This document shows positions 48,979 to 57,312 of a stretch of 64,000 nt of DNA, piece by piece. This DNA is from XN24 sp047921395 (GTDB lineage Bacteria > Pseudomonadota > Gammaproteobacteria > Steroidobacterales > XN24). The position numbers were made by a program, and so were the translations under genes. Below the pieces are notes generated by a model. It worked only from the letters and a program-made list of their open reading frames with translations. It did not search any database and had not been told where the DNA came from. The DNA is taken from the NCBI GenBank assembly GCA_047921395.1, contig JBLRWH010000002.1, forward strand, positions 1-64,000. Reading direction: 5' to 3'. The first letter of the stretch is position 1. Every line of letters starts with the position of its first letter.

Positions 48979-49799
48979 CCTGCCTCCTCCATGACCGCCT
49001 CCCTACCCGCCGCAATCATCGCCGCGGCGAGCTGCTCCGGGTTCGCTGCGCGCATCAGCGCGGTTCCCACCAGCGCGAGCCGGTAGCCCAGCGCGGCCGC
49101 GGCCGCGGCATCGGCCGCCGTATGCAGGCCGCTCTCCGCCACGGCCGGCACGCCCGGGGGCAGGCGCGGCGCGAGCCGGGCCAGGCGACCGGGATCGACC
49201 GCGAGGGTCCGCAGGTCGCGGCTGTTGACCCCGACCAGCACGGGCGGCGCACCGGGCGCGGCGCCGAGCCACGGCGCGGCGCGCTCGAGGTCGGCCTCGT
49301 CGAAGGCCTCGAGCAACACGAACAGGCCCTGCTCGCGCGCCGCGGCGAGCAGCTCGGCCAGCGCCGCGTCGGCGAGCATCGCGACGATCAGCAGCACGCC
49401 GCCGGCGCCGGCGGCGCGCGCCTCGAGCACCTGCCAGGGCGCGACGAGGAAATCCTTGCGCATCGCAGGGACGCCGCGCGGATACAGGGCACAGGCCGCC
49501 GCGCCAAGGTCAGCCAGGCTGCCGCCGAAGCGCGCCGGCTCAGTCAACACCGACACCGCCGCCGCCCCCGCCGCACCGTAGCCGACAGCGCGCGTCGCGA
49601 CATCGGTGTCCGCCTCCAGCGCGCCCTCGGCCGGCGAGCTGCGCTTGATCTCCGCCACCAGGTCGAAGCGCTCCAGGCGCAGTGGCGGCGGCGCGGGCGC
49701 CAGGCGACAGGCGTCGAGCAGTTCCGCCTCGCCGCGCCGCGCACGCGCCTCCCGGACCCGCTCCGCCGACAGCGCCGCCATGTGCGCGAGAAAGTTCAC
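48975..49799 (-). CDS. trpC: Indole-3-glycerol-phosphate synthase
   Basis: A 274-residue enzyme. The substrate-binding motif FDLVAEIKRSSPAEG, PAMRKDFLVAPWQVLEARAAGA with catalytic Lys, VGVNSRDLRTL, and ESGLHTAADAAAAAALGYRLALVG are present. The start is GTG at 49797-49799, overlapping the trpD stop by GTGA; a later ATG (before AALSAERV) is the alternative. It is notably Ala-rich but not otherwise unusual. Confidence 0.95.
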   Translation of the reverse strand: MNFLAHMAALSAERVREARARRGEAELLDACRLAPAPPPLRLERFDLVAEIKRSSPAEGALEADTDVATRAVGYGAAGAAAVSVLTEPARFGGSLADLGAAACALYPRGVPAMRKDFLVAPWQVLEARAAGAGGVLLIVAMLADAALAELLAAAREQGLFVLLEAFDEADLERAAPWLGAAPGAPPVLVGVNSRDLRTLAVDPGRLARLAPRLPPGVPAVAESGLHTAADAAAAAALGYRLALVGTALMRAANPEQLAAAMIAAGREAVMEEAG

Positions 49800-50830
49800 G
49801 CGGAGGCCTCCGCGGCATGCCGGTCGAGCGCTGCCAACAGGGCGGCGGCGCGACCGTCGCGCACCGCCTCGCGCGCGCGCGCCACGGCCGTCGCGGGATC
49901 CGCGGCCAGGCCGGTCAGCTCCAGCGCCAGCGCCGTGCCGAGCACCAGCGCATCCAGGTGCGGCCCGGCCTCGCGGCCCGCGAACACGTCCCGCAGGCGC
50001 GCCGCGTTATAGGCGGCATCGCCGCCCGCCAGGTCCTCTGCCGCGCAGCGCGGCAGGCCCCACTCCTCCGGATCGCGCGTCGTCTCCACGACCCGGCCGC
50101 CGCGCACGTCGAACAGCTGGAATGGCCCGACGGGCGTCGCCTCGTCCCAGCCAGGCGCGCCGTGCACCACGAAGCCGCGCTCGAGGCCCTCGAAGCCCGC
50201 CATGGCCTCGGCCATGAGGCGCGCCGCGGCCGGGCTGAAGGCCCCGAGCAGGAGATAAGGCGGCGCGGCGGGATTGGTGAGCGGTCCCAGCAGGTTGAAC
50301 ACCGTGCGCACGCCCATCGCGCGGCGCACCGGGGCGAGCGCCTTCATCGCCGGATGAAAATAGGGCGCGAACAGGAACGTGTAGCCGGTGGCCTCCAGGC
50401 AGGCGACGGCCGCGCCCTCGTCGGGCGGAAGGCGCATGCCGAGCGCCTCGAGCATGTCGGCGCTGCCGCTCTTGCTCGAGATGCTGCGGTTTCCGTGCTT
50501 GACGATCGGGATGCCGCAGGCGGCGGCCAGCAGCGAGGCGCCGGTGGACAGGTTCAGGCTGCCGGAGCCGTCGCCGCCGGTGCCGACGATGTCGAGCAGC
50601 GGCCCGGCGGTCCGGACCCGCGGCTTGCGCGCCAGGCCGCGCATCGCCGTCGCGAAGCCGCGCACCTCGGCGGCCGTCTCCCCCTTGGCGCGCAGCGCCG
50701 CGAGCAAGGCGGCGGCCAGGGCCGGCTCGAGATCCTCGCGGGTGAGTTCGACCAGCAACTCTGCTGCTTCCGCCTCGGCAAGGTCGGCGCCGCCCAGCAG
50801 CCGCTCCAGGGTCACAGACAAGCGGCTCAC
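49796..50830 (-). CDS. trpD: Anthranilate phosphoribosyltransferase
   Basis: A 344-residue enzyme transferring phosphoribosyl to anthranilate. It has the glycine-rich PRPP loop DIVGTGGDGSGSLNLST, IVKHGNRSISSKSGSADMLEALG and FAPYFHPAMKALAPVRRAMGVRTVFNLLGPLTNP. All are complete. It overlaps trpG by 4 bp upstream and trpC by GTGA downstream. Confidence 0.96.
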   Translation of the reverse strand: MSRLSVTLERLLGGADLAEAEAAELLVELTREDLEPALAAALLAALRAKGETAAEVRGFATAMRGLARKPRVRTAGPLLDIVGTGGDGSGSLNLSTGASLLAAACGIPIVKHGNRSISSKSGSADMLEALGMRLPPDEGAAVACLEATGYTFLFAPYFHPAMKALAPVRRAMGVRTVFNLLGPLTNPAAPPYLLLGAFSPAAARLMAEAMAGFEGLERGFVVHGAPGWDEATPVGPFQLFDVRGGRVVETTRDPEEWGLPRCAAEDLAGGDAAYNAARLRDVFAGREAGPHLDALVLGTALALELTGLAADPATAVARAREAVRDGRAAALLAALDRHAAEASA

Positions 50831-51426
50831 GGCGCGGCCTCCCCGGTCGCATAGGCGGGGGAGAGAAACGTGCCGAGCATCGTCAGGCCATGCGGCGTGA
50901 GGACGCTCTCGGGGTGGAACTGCACCCCTTCCACAGGGAGCGTCTTGTGGCGCACGCCCATGACCTCCCCGTCGTCGGTGAACGCGCTGGCCTCGAGCTC
51001 CGCGGGCAACTCGTCGCGACGCACCGCGAGCGAATGGTAGCGGCCGGCCTCGAAGTGCTGCGGCAGGTCCCGGAACACCCCGCGCCCGTCGTGGAGCACC
51101 CGCGAGGTCTTGCCGTGCATGAGGGTCATGGCAGGGCGCACGTGGCCGCCCCAGGCTTCCACGATGGCCTGGTGGCCGAGACAGACGCCGAGCACAGGGA
51201 CGCGGCCCGCGAACGCCCGGATGATGTCGATCGAGATGCCCGCTTCGCGCGGCGTGCCCGGCCCGGGCGAGACGACGACGTGCGTGGGCCCGAGCGCCAG
51301 CGCCTCATCGACGGTCAGCGCGTCGTTGCGGTGGACCAGCACCTCGGCGCCGAGCATGCGCAGGTACTGCACCAGGTTGTAGGTGAAGGAATCGTAGTTG
51401 TCGATCATCAGGACGCGCGCGTTCAC
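50827..51426 (-). CDS. trpG: Anthranilate synthase, glutamine amidotransferase component
   Basis: A 199-residue class-I amidotransferase. The catalytic triad is C82 (VLGVCLGHQAIVEAWGG) with H171 and E173 (VQFHPESVLTPHG), and VVSPGPGTPREAGIS forms the oxyanion/loop region. It supplies ammonia to TrpE and may also serve PabB, as in other gammaproteobacteria lacking a second copy (not testable here). It overlaps trpE by 4 bp. Confidence 0.95.
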   Translation of the reverse strand: MNARVLMIDNYDSFTYNLVQYLRMLGAEVLVHRNDALTVDEALALGPTHVVVSPGPGTPREAGISIDIIRAFAGRVPVLGVCLGHQAIVEAWGGHVRPAMTLMHGKTSRVLHDGRGVFRDLPQHFEAGRYHSLAVRRDELPAELEASAFTDDGEVMGVRHKTLPVEGVQFHPESVLTPHGLTMLGTFLSPAYATGEAAP

Positions 51427-52787
51427 AGGCCCTCCTCCGCCATCTCGAGCGCGCGACGCAGGATCGCGCTCTTGGCCAGCACTTCGCGGTACTCGCTGAT
51501 CGGGATGCTGTCGGCGACGATCCCGGCCCCGGCCTGGAAGCTGTACTCGTCGCCGCGGAAGGCGAGCGTGCGGATCGCGATCGCCTGGTCCATGCCGCCG
51601 CGCCGGGCGAAATACCCGACCGTGCCCGCGTACAGCCCGCGCCCGACCGGCTCGTACTCGTCGATCAACTCCATGGCGCGTACTTTCGGCGCGCCCACCA
51701 GCGTGCCCGCGGGGAAGGTCGCGGCGAACAGGTCGAAGGCATCCCGCCCCGCTTCCAGTTCGCCGTTCACGCCGCTGACGATGTGCATGACGTGGCTGTA
51801 GCGCTCGATGGCGCGGCTCGGCTCGACCCGGATCGAGCCCGGCACGGCTACCCGCCCCAGGTCGTTGCGCGCCAGGTCCACCAGCATGACGTGCTCGGCG
51901 TTCTCCTTCGGGTCCGCGAGCAACTCGACCTCGCGCGCGAGGTCTTCCTCGTGCGTCTCGCCGCGGGGACGCGTCCCTGCGATGGGCCGCAGCGACGCGT
52001 TGCGGCCCTCGAGCTTCACCAGCGCCTCGGGCGAGGAGCCGGCGACGGACAACCCGTCCAGCTCCAGGAAGTACATGTAGGGCGACGGATTCAGCAGGCG
52101 CAACGCGCGGTAGGCCTCGAACGGCGACAGGTCGGTGTGGCCGGAGAACCGCACCGACAGCACCAGCTGGAACACGTCGCCCGCCGTGATGTTGCCCTTG
52201 GCCCTGGCCACCGCCGCGAGGAACTCGGCCTCGCTCATGCTGGCCGCGGGCGGCGCATGGCGGCCCGCACGACGGAACGGCACCCCCCCGGCGAGCGCCT
52301 GGACCACCTCTCGCCGCAACGCGAGGCGCTCCATCTCGTCGCCCGCATGCAGCAGCGCGGCGCGGCGCGTCAGGTGATCGAACACCAGCAGCGATTGCGG
52401 GGCGACCCAGAGCCCCTCCGGAAAACCACCGCGCCCGCCCGGCACGCGCTCGAAGTGCCGCACGATATCGTAGGCCGCGATCCCGACGAGGCCGCCGTCG
52501 AATGGCAGGCCCGCCTCGGGCGCGAGCCTTGGCGCGCAGGCCAGCGCCGCACGCAGCGCCGGCAGCAGGTCGCCGTCCACGACGCGCGTACGCCCGCCGA
52601 AATGCAGCCCTGCGCGGTCGAGCCGCACCGTCAGCGCATCGCCGAAGCCGATGAAGGAATAACGCCCGAGACGCTCGGCCCCCTCGACACTCTCCAGCAG
52701 GAAGCGCGGCCGGAACGGCGCGAGCTTCATGTAGGCCGAGACGGGGGTGTCCAGGTCGGCGGCGATATCGAACGGAGAGTGCATCAT
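51423..52787 (-). CDS. trpE: Anthranilate synthase component I
   Basis: A 454-residue chorismate-utilising enzyme. The C-terminal signature stretch includes IAGTRPRGETHEEDLA, ENAEHVMLVDLARNDLGRV, SHVMHIVSGVNGEL, TFPAGTLVGAPKVRAMELI and a final GAGIVADSIPISEYREVLAKS. The feedback Trp-binding LLES motif is present near the N-terminus (FLLESVEGAERLGRYSFIG), so allosteric inhibition is likely. Relative to many TrpE proteins the N-terminal domain is short. GAGGAGG lies just ahead of the start. The gene is preceded by the leader and attenuator at 52827-52964. Confidence 0.95.
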   Translation of the reverse strand: MMHSPFDIAADLDTPVSAYMKLAPFRPRFLLESVEGAERLGRYSFIGFGDALTVRLDRAGLHFGGRTRVVDGDLLPALRAALACAPRLAPEAGLPFDGGLVGIAAYDIVRHFERVPGGRGGFPEGLWVAPQSLLVFDHLTRRAALLHAGDEMERLALRREVVQALAGGVPFRRAGRHAPPAASMSEAEFLAAVARAKGNITAGDVFQLVLSVRFSGHTDLSPFEAYRALRLLNPSPYMYFLELDGLSVAGSSPEALVKLEGRNASLRPIAGTRPRGETHEEDLAREVELLADPKENAEHVMLVDLARNDLGRVAVPGSIRVEPSRAIERYSHVMHIVSGVNGELEAGRDAFDLFAATFPAGTLVGAPKVRAMELIDEYEPVGRGLYAGTVGYFARRGGMDQAIAIRTLAFRGDEYSFQAGAGIVADSIPISEYREVLAKSAILRRALEMAEEGL

Positions 52788-52826
52788 TCCTCCTCGTGGC
52801 GGTTGGCCGTCCGGGAGGAGGTCACG

Positions 52827-52860
52827 AAAAACCCATCCCCGGCGGGCTCCGGAGATGGGT
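52827..52860 (-). terminator. trp attenuator terminator
   Basis: On the minus strand ACCCATCTCCGG (52860-52849) pairs with CCGGGGATGGGT (52842-52831; one U-G) across a 6-nt loop and is followed by TTTTT, a classic intrinsic terminator 40 bp before trpE. The 3' arm's partner can alternatively pair with CCGGAGGGGGT (52910-52900) inside the leader ORF: CCGGAG with CTCCGG plus GGGT with ACCC, forming the antiterminator. Confidence 0.88.
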
Positions 52861-52877
52861 TCGGGGCGTGAGCCGCT

Positions 52878-52964
52878 TCAGCCGGCTGCGCGCGACCGGA
52901 CCCCCTCCGGGGATCCGATGCGCCACCACCAGTGGCCGCGCGCGCTGAGTAGTTCGGCATTCAT
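52878..52964 (-). CDS. trpL: trp operon leader peptide TrpL
   Basis: A 28-codon open frame: MNAELLSARGHWWWRIGSPE then GVRSRAAG and stop. Three consecutive Trp codons (52923-52931) lie 12 nt before the antiterminator strand at 52900-52910. A ribosome stalled at them would leave that strand free, while a ribosome reaching the stop would mask it and let the terminator at 52827-52860 form. This is the usual attenuation geometry. No Shine-Dalgarno sequence is apparent and the predicted transcription start lies about 4 nt upstream. Confidence 0.88.
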   Translation of the reverse strand: MNAELLSARGHWWWRIGSPEGVRSRAAG

Positions 52965-52974
52965 GCTGACCCGG

Positions 52975-53002
52975 ATGTTACTCGGCCCCGGGCACCGGTC
53001 AA
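52975..53002 (-). promoter_or_regulatory. trp operon promoter
   Basis: Minus strand TTGACC (53002-52997), 16-nt spacer, TAACAT (52980-52975). The start point should be near 52968, only some 4 nt before the trpL ATG, so the transcript may be nearly leaderless. No TrpR-operator-like dyad was recognised. Confidence 0.65.
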
Positions 53003-53014
53003 GCCCCGGGCATG

Positions 53015-53040
53015 CCGAGCGGTCGGCTTCAGCCGCTCGG
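53015..53040. repeat. Inverted repeat at the 3' end of the permease gene
   Basis: CCGAGCGG (53015-53022) and CCGCTCGG (53033-53040) enclose a 10-nt centre that includes the permease stop codon. It is just upstream of the trp promoter and may help end the permease transcript, but lacks a T-tract. Confidence 0.45.
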
Positions 53041-54894
53041 AAAGCCCCAGGGGACGCCGTAGCGCAGCGCCAGCGCGACCGAGATCGCCAGCCAGACGAG
53101 CATCGTCAGCGGGATCCCGACGCGCAGGAAATCACGCGCGAGGTAGCCGCCGGCCGTCGACACGATGAGGTTCGGGCGCGAGCCGAGCGCGGTCGCGAAA
53201 CTCAGGTTCGCGCCGAACAGTACGGCGAGCACGAAGGGCTCGAGCGGCGCGCCGAGGCCGCGCGCGATCGCGACGGCGACCGGCACCGCGAGCAGCGCCA
53301 CGGCGACATTGGGCGCCAGGCTGCCCGCGATGGCGACCAGGAGCAGCACCATCGACAGTGACACCGCGGCGGGCAGGCCATCAAGGAGCTGGAGGAACAG
53401 CCCGGCGACGAACACGTCGGCTCCCGTCGCGATGCTGGCCTCCACCAGCGCCAGGCTCATGACGATGATGAGCACCAGCGGCGCGGACAGCGAGCCCGCG
53501 ACCTCGCGCCAGCCGATGCAGCCGGTCGCGATCAGGAGCGCCGCCCCGGCCGTCGCGCTGACGCTGATGGGCAGCCACCCGGTGGCCGCCGCCAGCACGA
53601 CCGCCGCCGTCAGGGCCAGCGCCAGCGGCGCCCGCGTGGTCTTCGGCAGGTCGACCCGGCCGTCGAGCACCAGCATGCTGCCGCTCGCCCGCAGTTCCCT
53701 GAGGCGATCCGGGTGCCCCTGCACGAGGACGACGTCTCCCGCCTGGAGGACCGCATCCTCGAAGTCCCCCGTCACCTCGCTCATGCCGCCGGCCGTGGCG
53801 CGATGAATGGCGAGGGGGAGCATGCGAAAACGTTGCCGGAAATGGGTCGTCGACAGTGTCTTGCCGTACAGCGGTGAATCCGGCGTGACGACCAGCTCCG
53901 CGAGCTGCTGTGCGCTGCTGGCCTCGTCCTCCACGCTATCGTCTTCGCCGGCAAACTGGCTGTGCATGCTCACGCCGAGGAGCCGCTCGAACTCCTTGAG
54001 GTGCTCGCGCGTGTCCGCGACCAGCAGGCGGTCCCCGGCCTGCAGCCGCATTGCGGGCAGCTTCGCCACCTGCAGGCCATCGCCGCGCTGCACGCGGGAG
54101 ACATTCATCCGTCGCCCGGTGCGCTCGCGCAGCTCGGCCAGCGTCCGGTCGACCGCCCAGCTGTCCTCGCCAATGAAAAACATCGCCTTGAAGATGCGCG
54201 GCGCCGCCTGGCGAATCGGCGCGTCGCGCTCCGGCAGCATGCGCGGCGCCACCAGCCAGAGAAACAGCAGCCCGACGGTGACACCCGCCGCGGCCGGAAC
54301 GATGAAATGAAACATGCCGAAGACGGGCAGGCCGAGCGCCTCAGCCTCGTTCACTACCAGCAGGTTCGTCGAGGTGCCGATCGTCGTCATCATGCCGCCG
54401 AGCAGGGCAGCGAAGCCGACCGGCATCAGCACGCGCGTGGCCGGGAAGCGGCGGCGGCTCGAGGCGCCGACCAGCACGGGGAGCAGGGCCAGGACGACGA
54501 GCGTGTTCGAGAGGAACGCGGAAACGAATGCGCAGACCAGCAGCGTAACGACCAGCGCCAATGACCTCGGGCCCGTCCAGACCTTGAGCAGCAGCCGGAT
54601 CAGCGGTTGCAGCGCCCCGGTCACCTCCAGCGCGCGCCCGACCACCAGCAGCGCCGCGATGGTGATCAGCGCCGCGTTGCCGAAGGTGGAGAGGAACCCG
54701 CCCGTCTTCACCACCCCGGCCGGGCCCTCGTAGGGGAATATCTCGAAGCCCAGCACCAGGAGCATCAGCACCATCAGGCAGGTGGACTCCTGCGGCACGG
54801 ACGGGCGCGTCAAGGCCACCAGCGCGAACAGCGCCAGCCCGATGACGGCGAGGCCATGAGTGTCCGGCAGCGCGAGCGTCGCGATCGTGTCCAT
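53029..54894 (-). CDS. SLC13-family permease with TrkA-C domains
   Basis: A 621-residue inner-membrane anion/carboxylate transporter of the SLC13/DASS (CitMHS-like) type. Helices occur in both halves, with the signature SNTLVVLALLPVLVG and a C-terminal ATALGSRPNLIV; in between are two cytosolic TrkA-C-like (RCK_C) domains, one ending RLQAGDRLLVADTREHL and one EDAVLQAGDVVLVQGHPDRL. The substrate (sulfate, phosphate or dicarboxylate) is not readable. ATG 54894 is chosen because hydrophobic sequence starts there; a GTG at 54933 in a Pro-rich stretch is less likely. Confidence 0.85.
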   Translation of the reverse strand: MDTIATLALPDTHGLAVIGLALFALVALTRPSVPQESTCLMVLMLLVLGFEIFPYEGPAGVVKTGGFLSTFGNAALITIAALLVVGRALEVTGALQPLIRLLLKVWTGPRSLALVVTLLVCAFVSAFLSNTLVVLALLPVLVGASSRRRFPATRVLMPVGFAALLGGMMTTIGTSTNLLVVNEAEALGLPVFGMFHFIVPAAAGVTVGLLFLWLVAPRMLPERDAPIRQAAPRIFKAMFFIGEDSWAVDRTLAELRERTGRRMNVSRVQRGDGLQVAKLPAMRLQAGDRLLVADTREHLKEFERLLGVSMHSQFAGEDDSVEDEASSAQQLAELVVTPDSPLYGKTLSTTHFRQRFRMLPLAIHRATAGGMSEVTGDFEDAVLQAGDVVLVQGHPDRLRELRASGSMLVLDGRVDLPKTTRAPLALALTAAVVLAAATGWLPISVSATAGAALLIATGCIGWREVAGSLSAPLVLIIVMSLALVEASIATGADVFVAGLFLQLLDGLPAAVSLSMVLLLVAIAGSLAPNVAVALLAVPVAVAIARGLGAPLEPFVLAVLFGANLSFATALGSRPNLIVSTAGGYLARDFLRVGIPLTMLVWLAISVALALRYGVPWGFPSG

Positions 54895-54950
54895 CAGGCC
54901 CGGGGATGGCAGTGGGGGGGCAACCTTTACCACGCGGGGACCCCGCGGAG

Positions 54951-56111
54951 CTAGTTACGCGTGGTCGCGGCCCACGCGAATCGCAGCGCCTCGCTGTACA
55001 GGGCAGCGGGGCATTCGCCCGCCGGCCTGCGCCAGGCGACGCTGTCGGCGCAGGCCAGCGCCGACAGGAGGCCGAGGCAGTCGCGACCGAATTCCGGCGG
55101 CGCCAGGCTCCATGGGGAGAGGCACACCAGGTGGGAATGCCGCGCGCCATGCACCAGCACCGCGCGATCGAGCGGGTCCGCATCCGCCACCTCGAGCGCG
55201 CCGGGCAGGGGAAACGGCTGCAGCCCGCCCCCGGCGCCACGACTGCGGGCCAGGCTGACCGACGCGGCGCGTGCGCCATCGCGGAATGCACCGAGGCGGC
55301 TCTTGACCCAGTCGAGCGCCCCGAGGCTGCGCGGATCGTGGCCGCGCGCGATGGCCGCGCGCGCGATGCCGCCGACGTGCAGCGCAAGTCGCCGCGGGCC
55401 GCCCGGCCCCAGCAACTGGCCGAGCAACTCGTCCGCGGCCGTTACGATCCGTCCGGCAAGGTGTCCGAGCGTCATCGGGTGATCCCTACTGGCCGAGATG
55501 AGCGCACCGAAGTCCAGCTCCAGCGTCAACCGGCAGGGCGCGGCGGGAATCAGCTCACCGAGGCCGGGCGACGGCCCGAGCCAGCGTTGCCCCGGCGCGA
55601 GCAGCGAGACGCCCGGCCCGGGCGCTTCGGGCACGAGACTCACCGACGGCGCGGTCGCGGCAAGCGCCAGCAGCCCACACCACCAGCGGCGTGCATCCGT
55701 CTCACTACCGTCACCCAGCGGCAGCATGCGGCCTCGCTGGATCGCCTCCAGCGCCATCTGTGGCAACAGCACGAAGATCGACGGCGTGCCGTTGCAGGCG
55801 CCGACCGCACCGAGTGCCAGGGCCGCCGGATCCGGCACCGCGCCGGACAGCGCCAGGGCTTCCGGCGCCAGCCTGTGCCCCTCCCGCCCCAGCTGAACGG
55901 CGAGCGCATCAAGGAGCGCCGCGGCGGCGTCCGCGCCGGCACAGCCGCTCATGCGCAGGGTCGCCCGGCAGCTTGCTTCGCGGGCCTCGGCCAATGCGGC
56001 CGCCGGCGCCTCCAGCGCGTCATCGGCGCACGCCAGATCAAGCGTCACCACCCGGGCGGGCGCCGGCGGCGTCCCTATCGCCAGCGCCCGAAGCTCGTCG
56101 CGGCCCACCAT
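54951..56111 (-). CDS. Unrecognised protein; C-terminal half faintly ribonucleotide-reductase-like
   Basis: A 386-residue cytoplasmic protein, unusually Ala/Leu-rich, with no signal or membrane segments. GGAGG lies 7 nt before the ATG at 56111; the frame continues upstream but only over unrelated genes. I do not recognise the whole. Residues 195-298 follow the order of the last barrel segment of class I/II ribonucleotide reductase large chains: a CRLTLELDFGALI strand, HLAGRIVTAADELL, then RLALHVGGIARAAIARG and FRDGARAASVSLARSRG. The expected catalytic motifs (NPCGE-like, Tyr pair) are not convincing, so an active reductase is unlikely. It is flanked by the permease and a small conserved gene. 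Confidence 0.55.
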   Translation of the reverse strand: MVGRDELRALAIGTPPAPARVVTLDLACADDALEAPAAALAEAREASCRATLRMSGCAGADAAAALLDALAVQLGREGHRLAPEALALSGAVPDPAALALGAVGACNGTPSIFVLLPQMALEAIQRGRMLPLGDGSETDARRWWCGLLALAATAPSVSLVPEAPGPGVSLLAPGQRWLGPSPGLGELIPAAPCRLTLELDFGALISASRDHPMTLGHLAGRIVTAADELLGQLLGPGGPRRLALHVGGIARAAIARGHDPRSLGALDWVKSRLGAFRDGARAASVSLARSRGAGGGLQPFPLPGALEVADADPLDRAVLVHGARHSHLVCLSPWSLAPPEFGRDCLGLLSALACADSVAWRRPAGECPAALYSEALRFAWAATTRN

Positions 56112-56273
56112 CCCTGGCCTCCCATCCTCGTCCGTCGATCGGGCTCCAGTTTCCCCCGCCGGGCATGTGCCGTTAAGGGGGCGAAAGCGGCGATTGCCGG
56201 CCGAAACGCGGGCAGGCGCCTTGCAGCGCCGCGCGCGGCGCACCATGATTCGGGTATGCAACAGGAGGCACGC

Positions 56274-56603
56274 GTGAAAATCAGGGACTTGCTGAAACAC
56301 TGGGAAGGGACCCGGCGCCCGCAGATGACGGCCGAGACCTATGCCATCCACCTGCCGGTCGAGGAAGCCGCCCGGGTCCATGCCCTGGCGGACATGTATC
56401 CCGGTGTCCCGGAGGAGGACATCCTGCGGGACCTGCTGGCGGCGGCCCTCGCCGAACTCGAGGCGGCCATGCCCTACCAGCCCGGCACGAAGATCGCTAG
56501 CGAGGACGACTTCGGCGACCCCGTGTTCGAGGACGCGGGTCCCACGCCACGCTTCCTCACCCTCACCCGCAAGCACAAGGAGCGGCTCACCCCGGAAGGG
56601 TGA
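56274..56603 (+). CDS. Small conserved gammaproteobacterial protein (sometimes annotated pilin-assembly-related)
   Basis: A 109-residue cytoplasmic protein: KIRDLLKHWEGTRRPQMT, HLPVEEAARVHALADMYPGV, EEDILRDLLAAALAELEAA, then a tail GPTPRFLTLTRKHKERL. Pseudomonads encode close relatives of the same length, variously labelled pilin-assembly or type-1-pili component without good evidence. The GTG at 56274 is preferred because AGGAGG lies 5 nt ahead; the open frame upstream is noise. It is predicted helical. It precedes yajQ by 12 bp. Confidence 0.7.
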   Translation: MKIRDLLKHWEGTRRPQMTAETYAIHLPVEEAARVHALADMYPGVPEEDILRDLLAAALAELEAAMPYQPGTKIASEDDFGDPVFEDAGPTPRFLTLTRKHKERLTPEG

Positions 56604-56615
56604 GCCGAAACAGCC

Positions 56616-57098
56616 ATGCCATCTTTCGATGTAGTCTCCGAACTGGACGGCCACGAGGTGGCCAATGCCGTCGACCAGGCCAACCGCGAGGTCGATACCC
56701 GCTTCGATTTCAAGGGCTCCGGCGCGAAATTCGAGCTGGCCGAATTCGTCGTCAGCCTCGAGGCCGAGGCGGATTTCCAGCTCAAGCAAATGATCGACAT
56801 CCTGACGCAGAAGCTCGCGAAGCGCAGCATCGACGTCGCCTGCATGAAGCCCGAGGAGCCGGAAATCGCGCTCAACAAGGCGCGCCAGAAAGTCATCCTG
56901 ACGCATGGCATCGATTCCGACCTGGCGCGCAAGATCGTCAAGCTGGTCAAGGAAGCAAAGCTGAAGGTGCAGTCCCAGGTGCAGGGCGACCAGGTGCGGG
57001 TCACCGGCAAGAAACGCGACGACCTGCAGGAAGCGATCGCGCTGCTCAAGAAGGCCGAGCTCGGATTGCCGCTGCAGTTCACAAACTTCCGGGACTGA
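56616..57098 (+). CDS. yajQ: YajQ family nucleotide-binding protein
   Basis: A 160-residue protein with two ferredoxin-like halves. It begins PSFDVVSELDGHEVANAVDQANREVDTRFDFKGS; later come IDILTQKLAKRSIDVACM and a C-terminal KKRDDLQEAIALLKKAELGLPLQFTNFRD, the unmistakable YajQ ends. In xanthomonads the homolog binds cyclic di-GMP and works with a regulator to control virulence genes; in other bacteria the role is open. It is full-length. Confidence 0.95.
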   Translation: MPSFDVVSELDGHEVANAVDQANREVDTRFDFKGSGAKFELAEFVVSLEAEADFQLKQMIDILTQKLAKRSIDVACMKPEEPEIALNKARQKVILTHGIDSDLARKIVKLVKEAKLKVQSQVQGDQVRVTGKKRDDLQEAIALLKKAELGLPLQFTNFRD

Positions 57099-57120
57099 CA
57101 GTCGACAAGAAGATTTTCGC

Positions 57121-57296
57121 GCAGAGACGCAGAGATGCAGAGGGGGAAAAGGGGTGAAAAATGATTCCTGGTTTTGACGAGCAAGCGACGGGGCGGGCCT
57201 TGCAACGTGGCGCGCCGAAAACCCCGGCGACCGGGGATCATTCTCACGCCCGGGTCCCGATATCTTCTCCCCCGCTCTGCTTCTCTGCGCCTCTGC
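57121..57296. repeat. Inverted GCAGAGACGCAGAG-type repeat pair, possible MITE
   Basis: The left arm 57121-57147 (GCAGAGACGCAGAG...) and right arm 57268-57296 (reverse complement GCAGAGGCGCAGAG...) match at about 24 of 27 positions, bounding a 176-bp non-coding element that nearly fills the yajQ-GST gap. Sequences of the CGCAGAGACGCAGAG type recur in many unrelated bacterial genomes. No transposase is present, so any mobility would be in trans. Confidence 0.7.
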
Positions 57297-57312
57297 CCGA
57301 GCGAAGCTCGAC

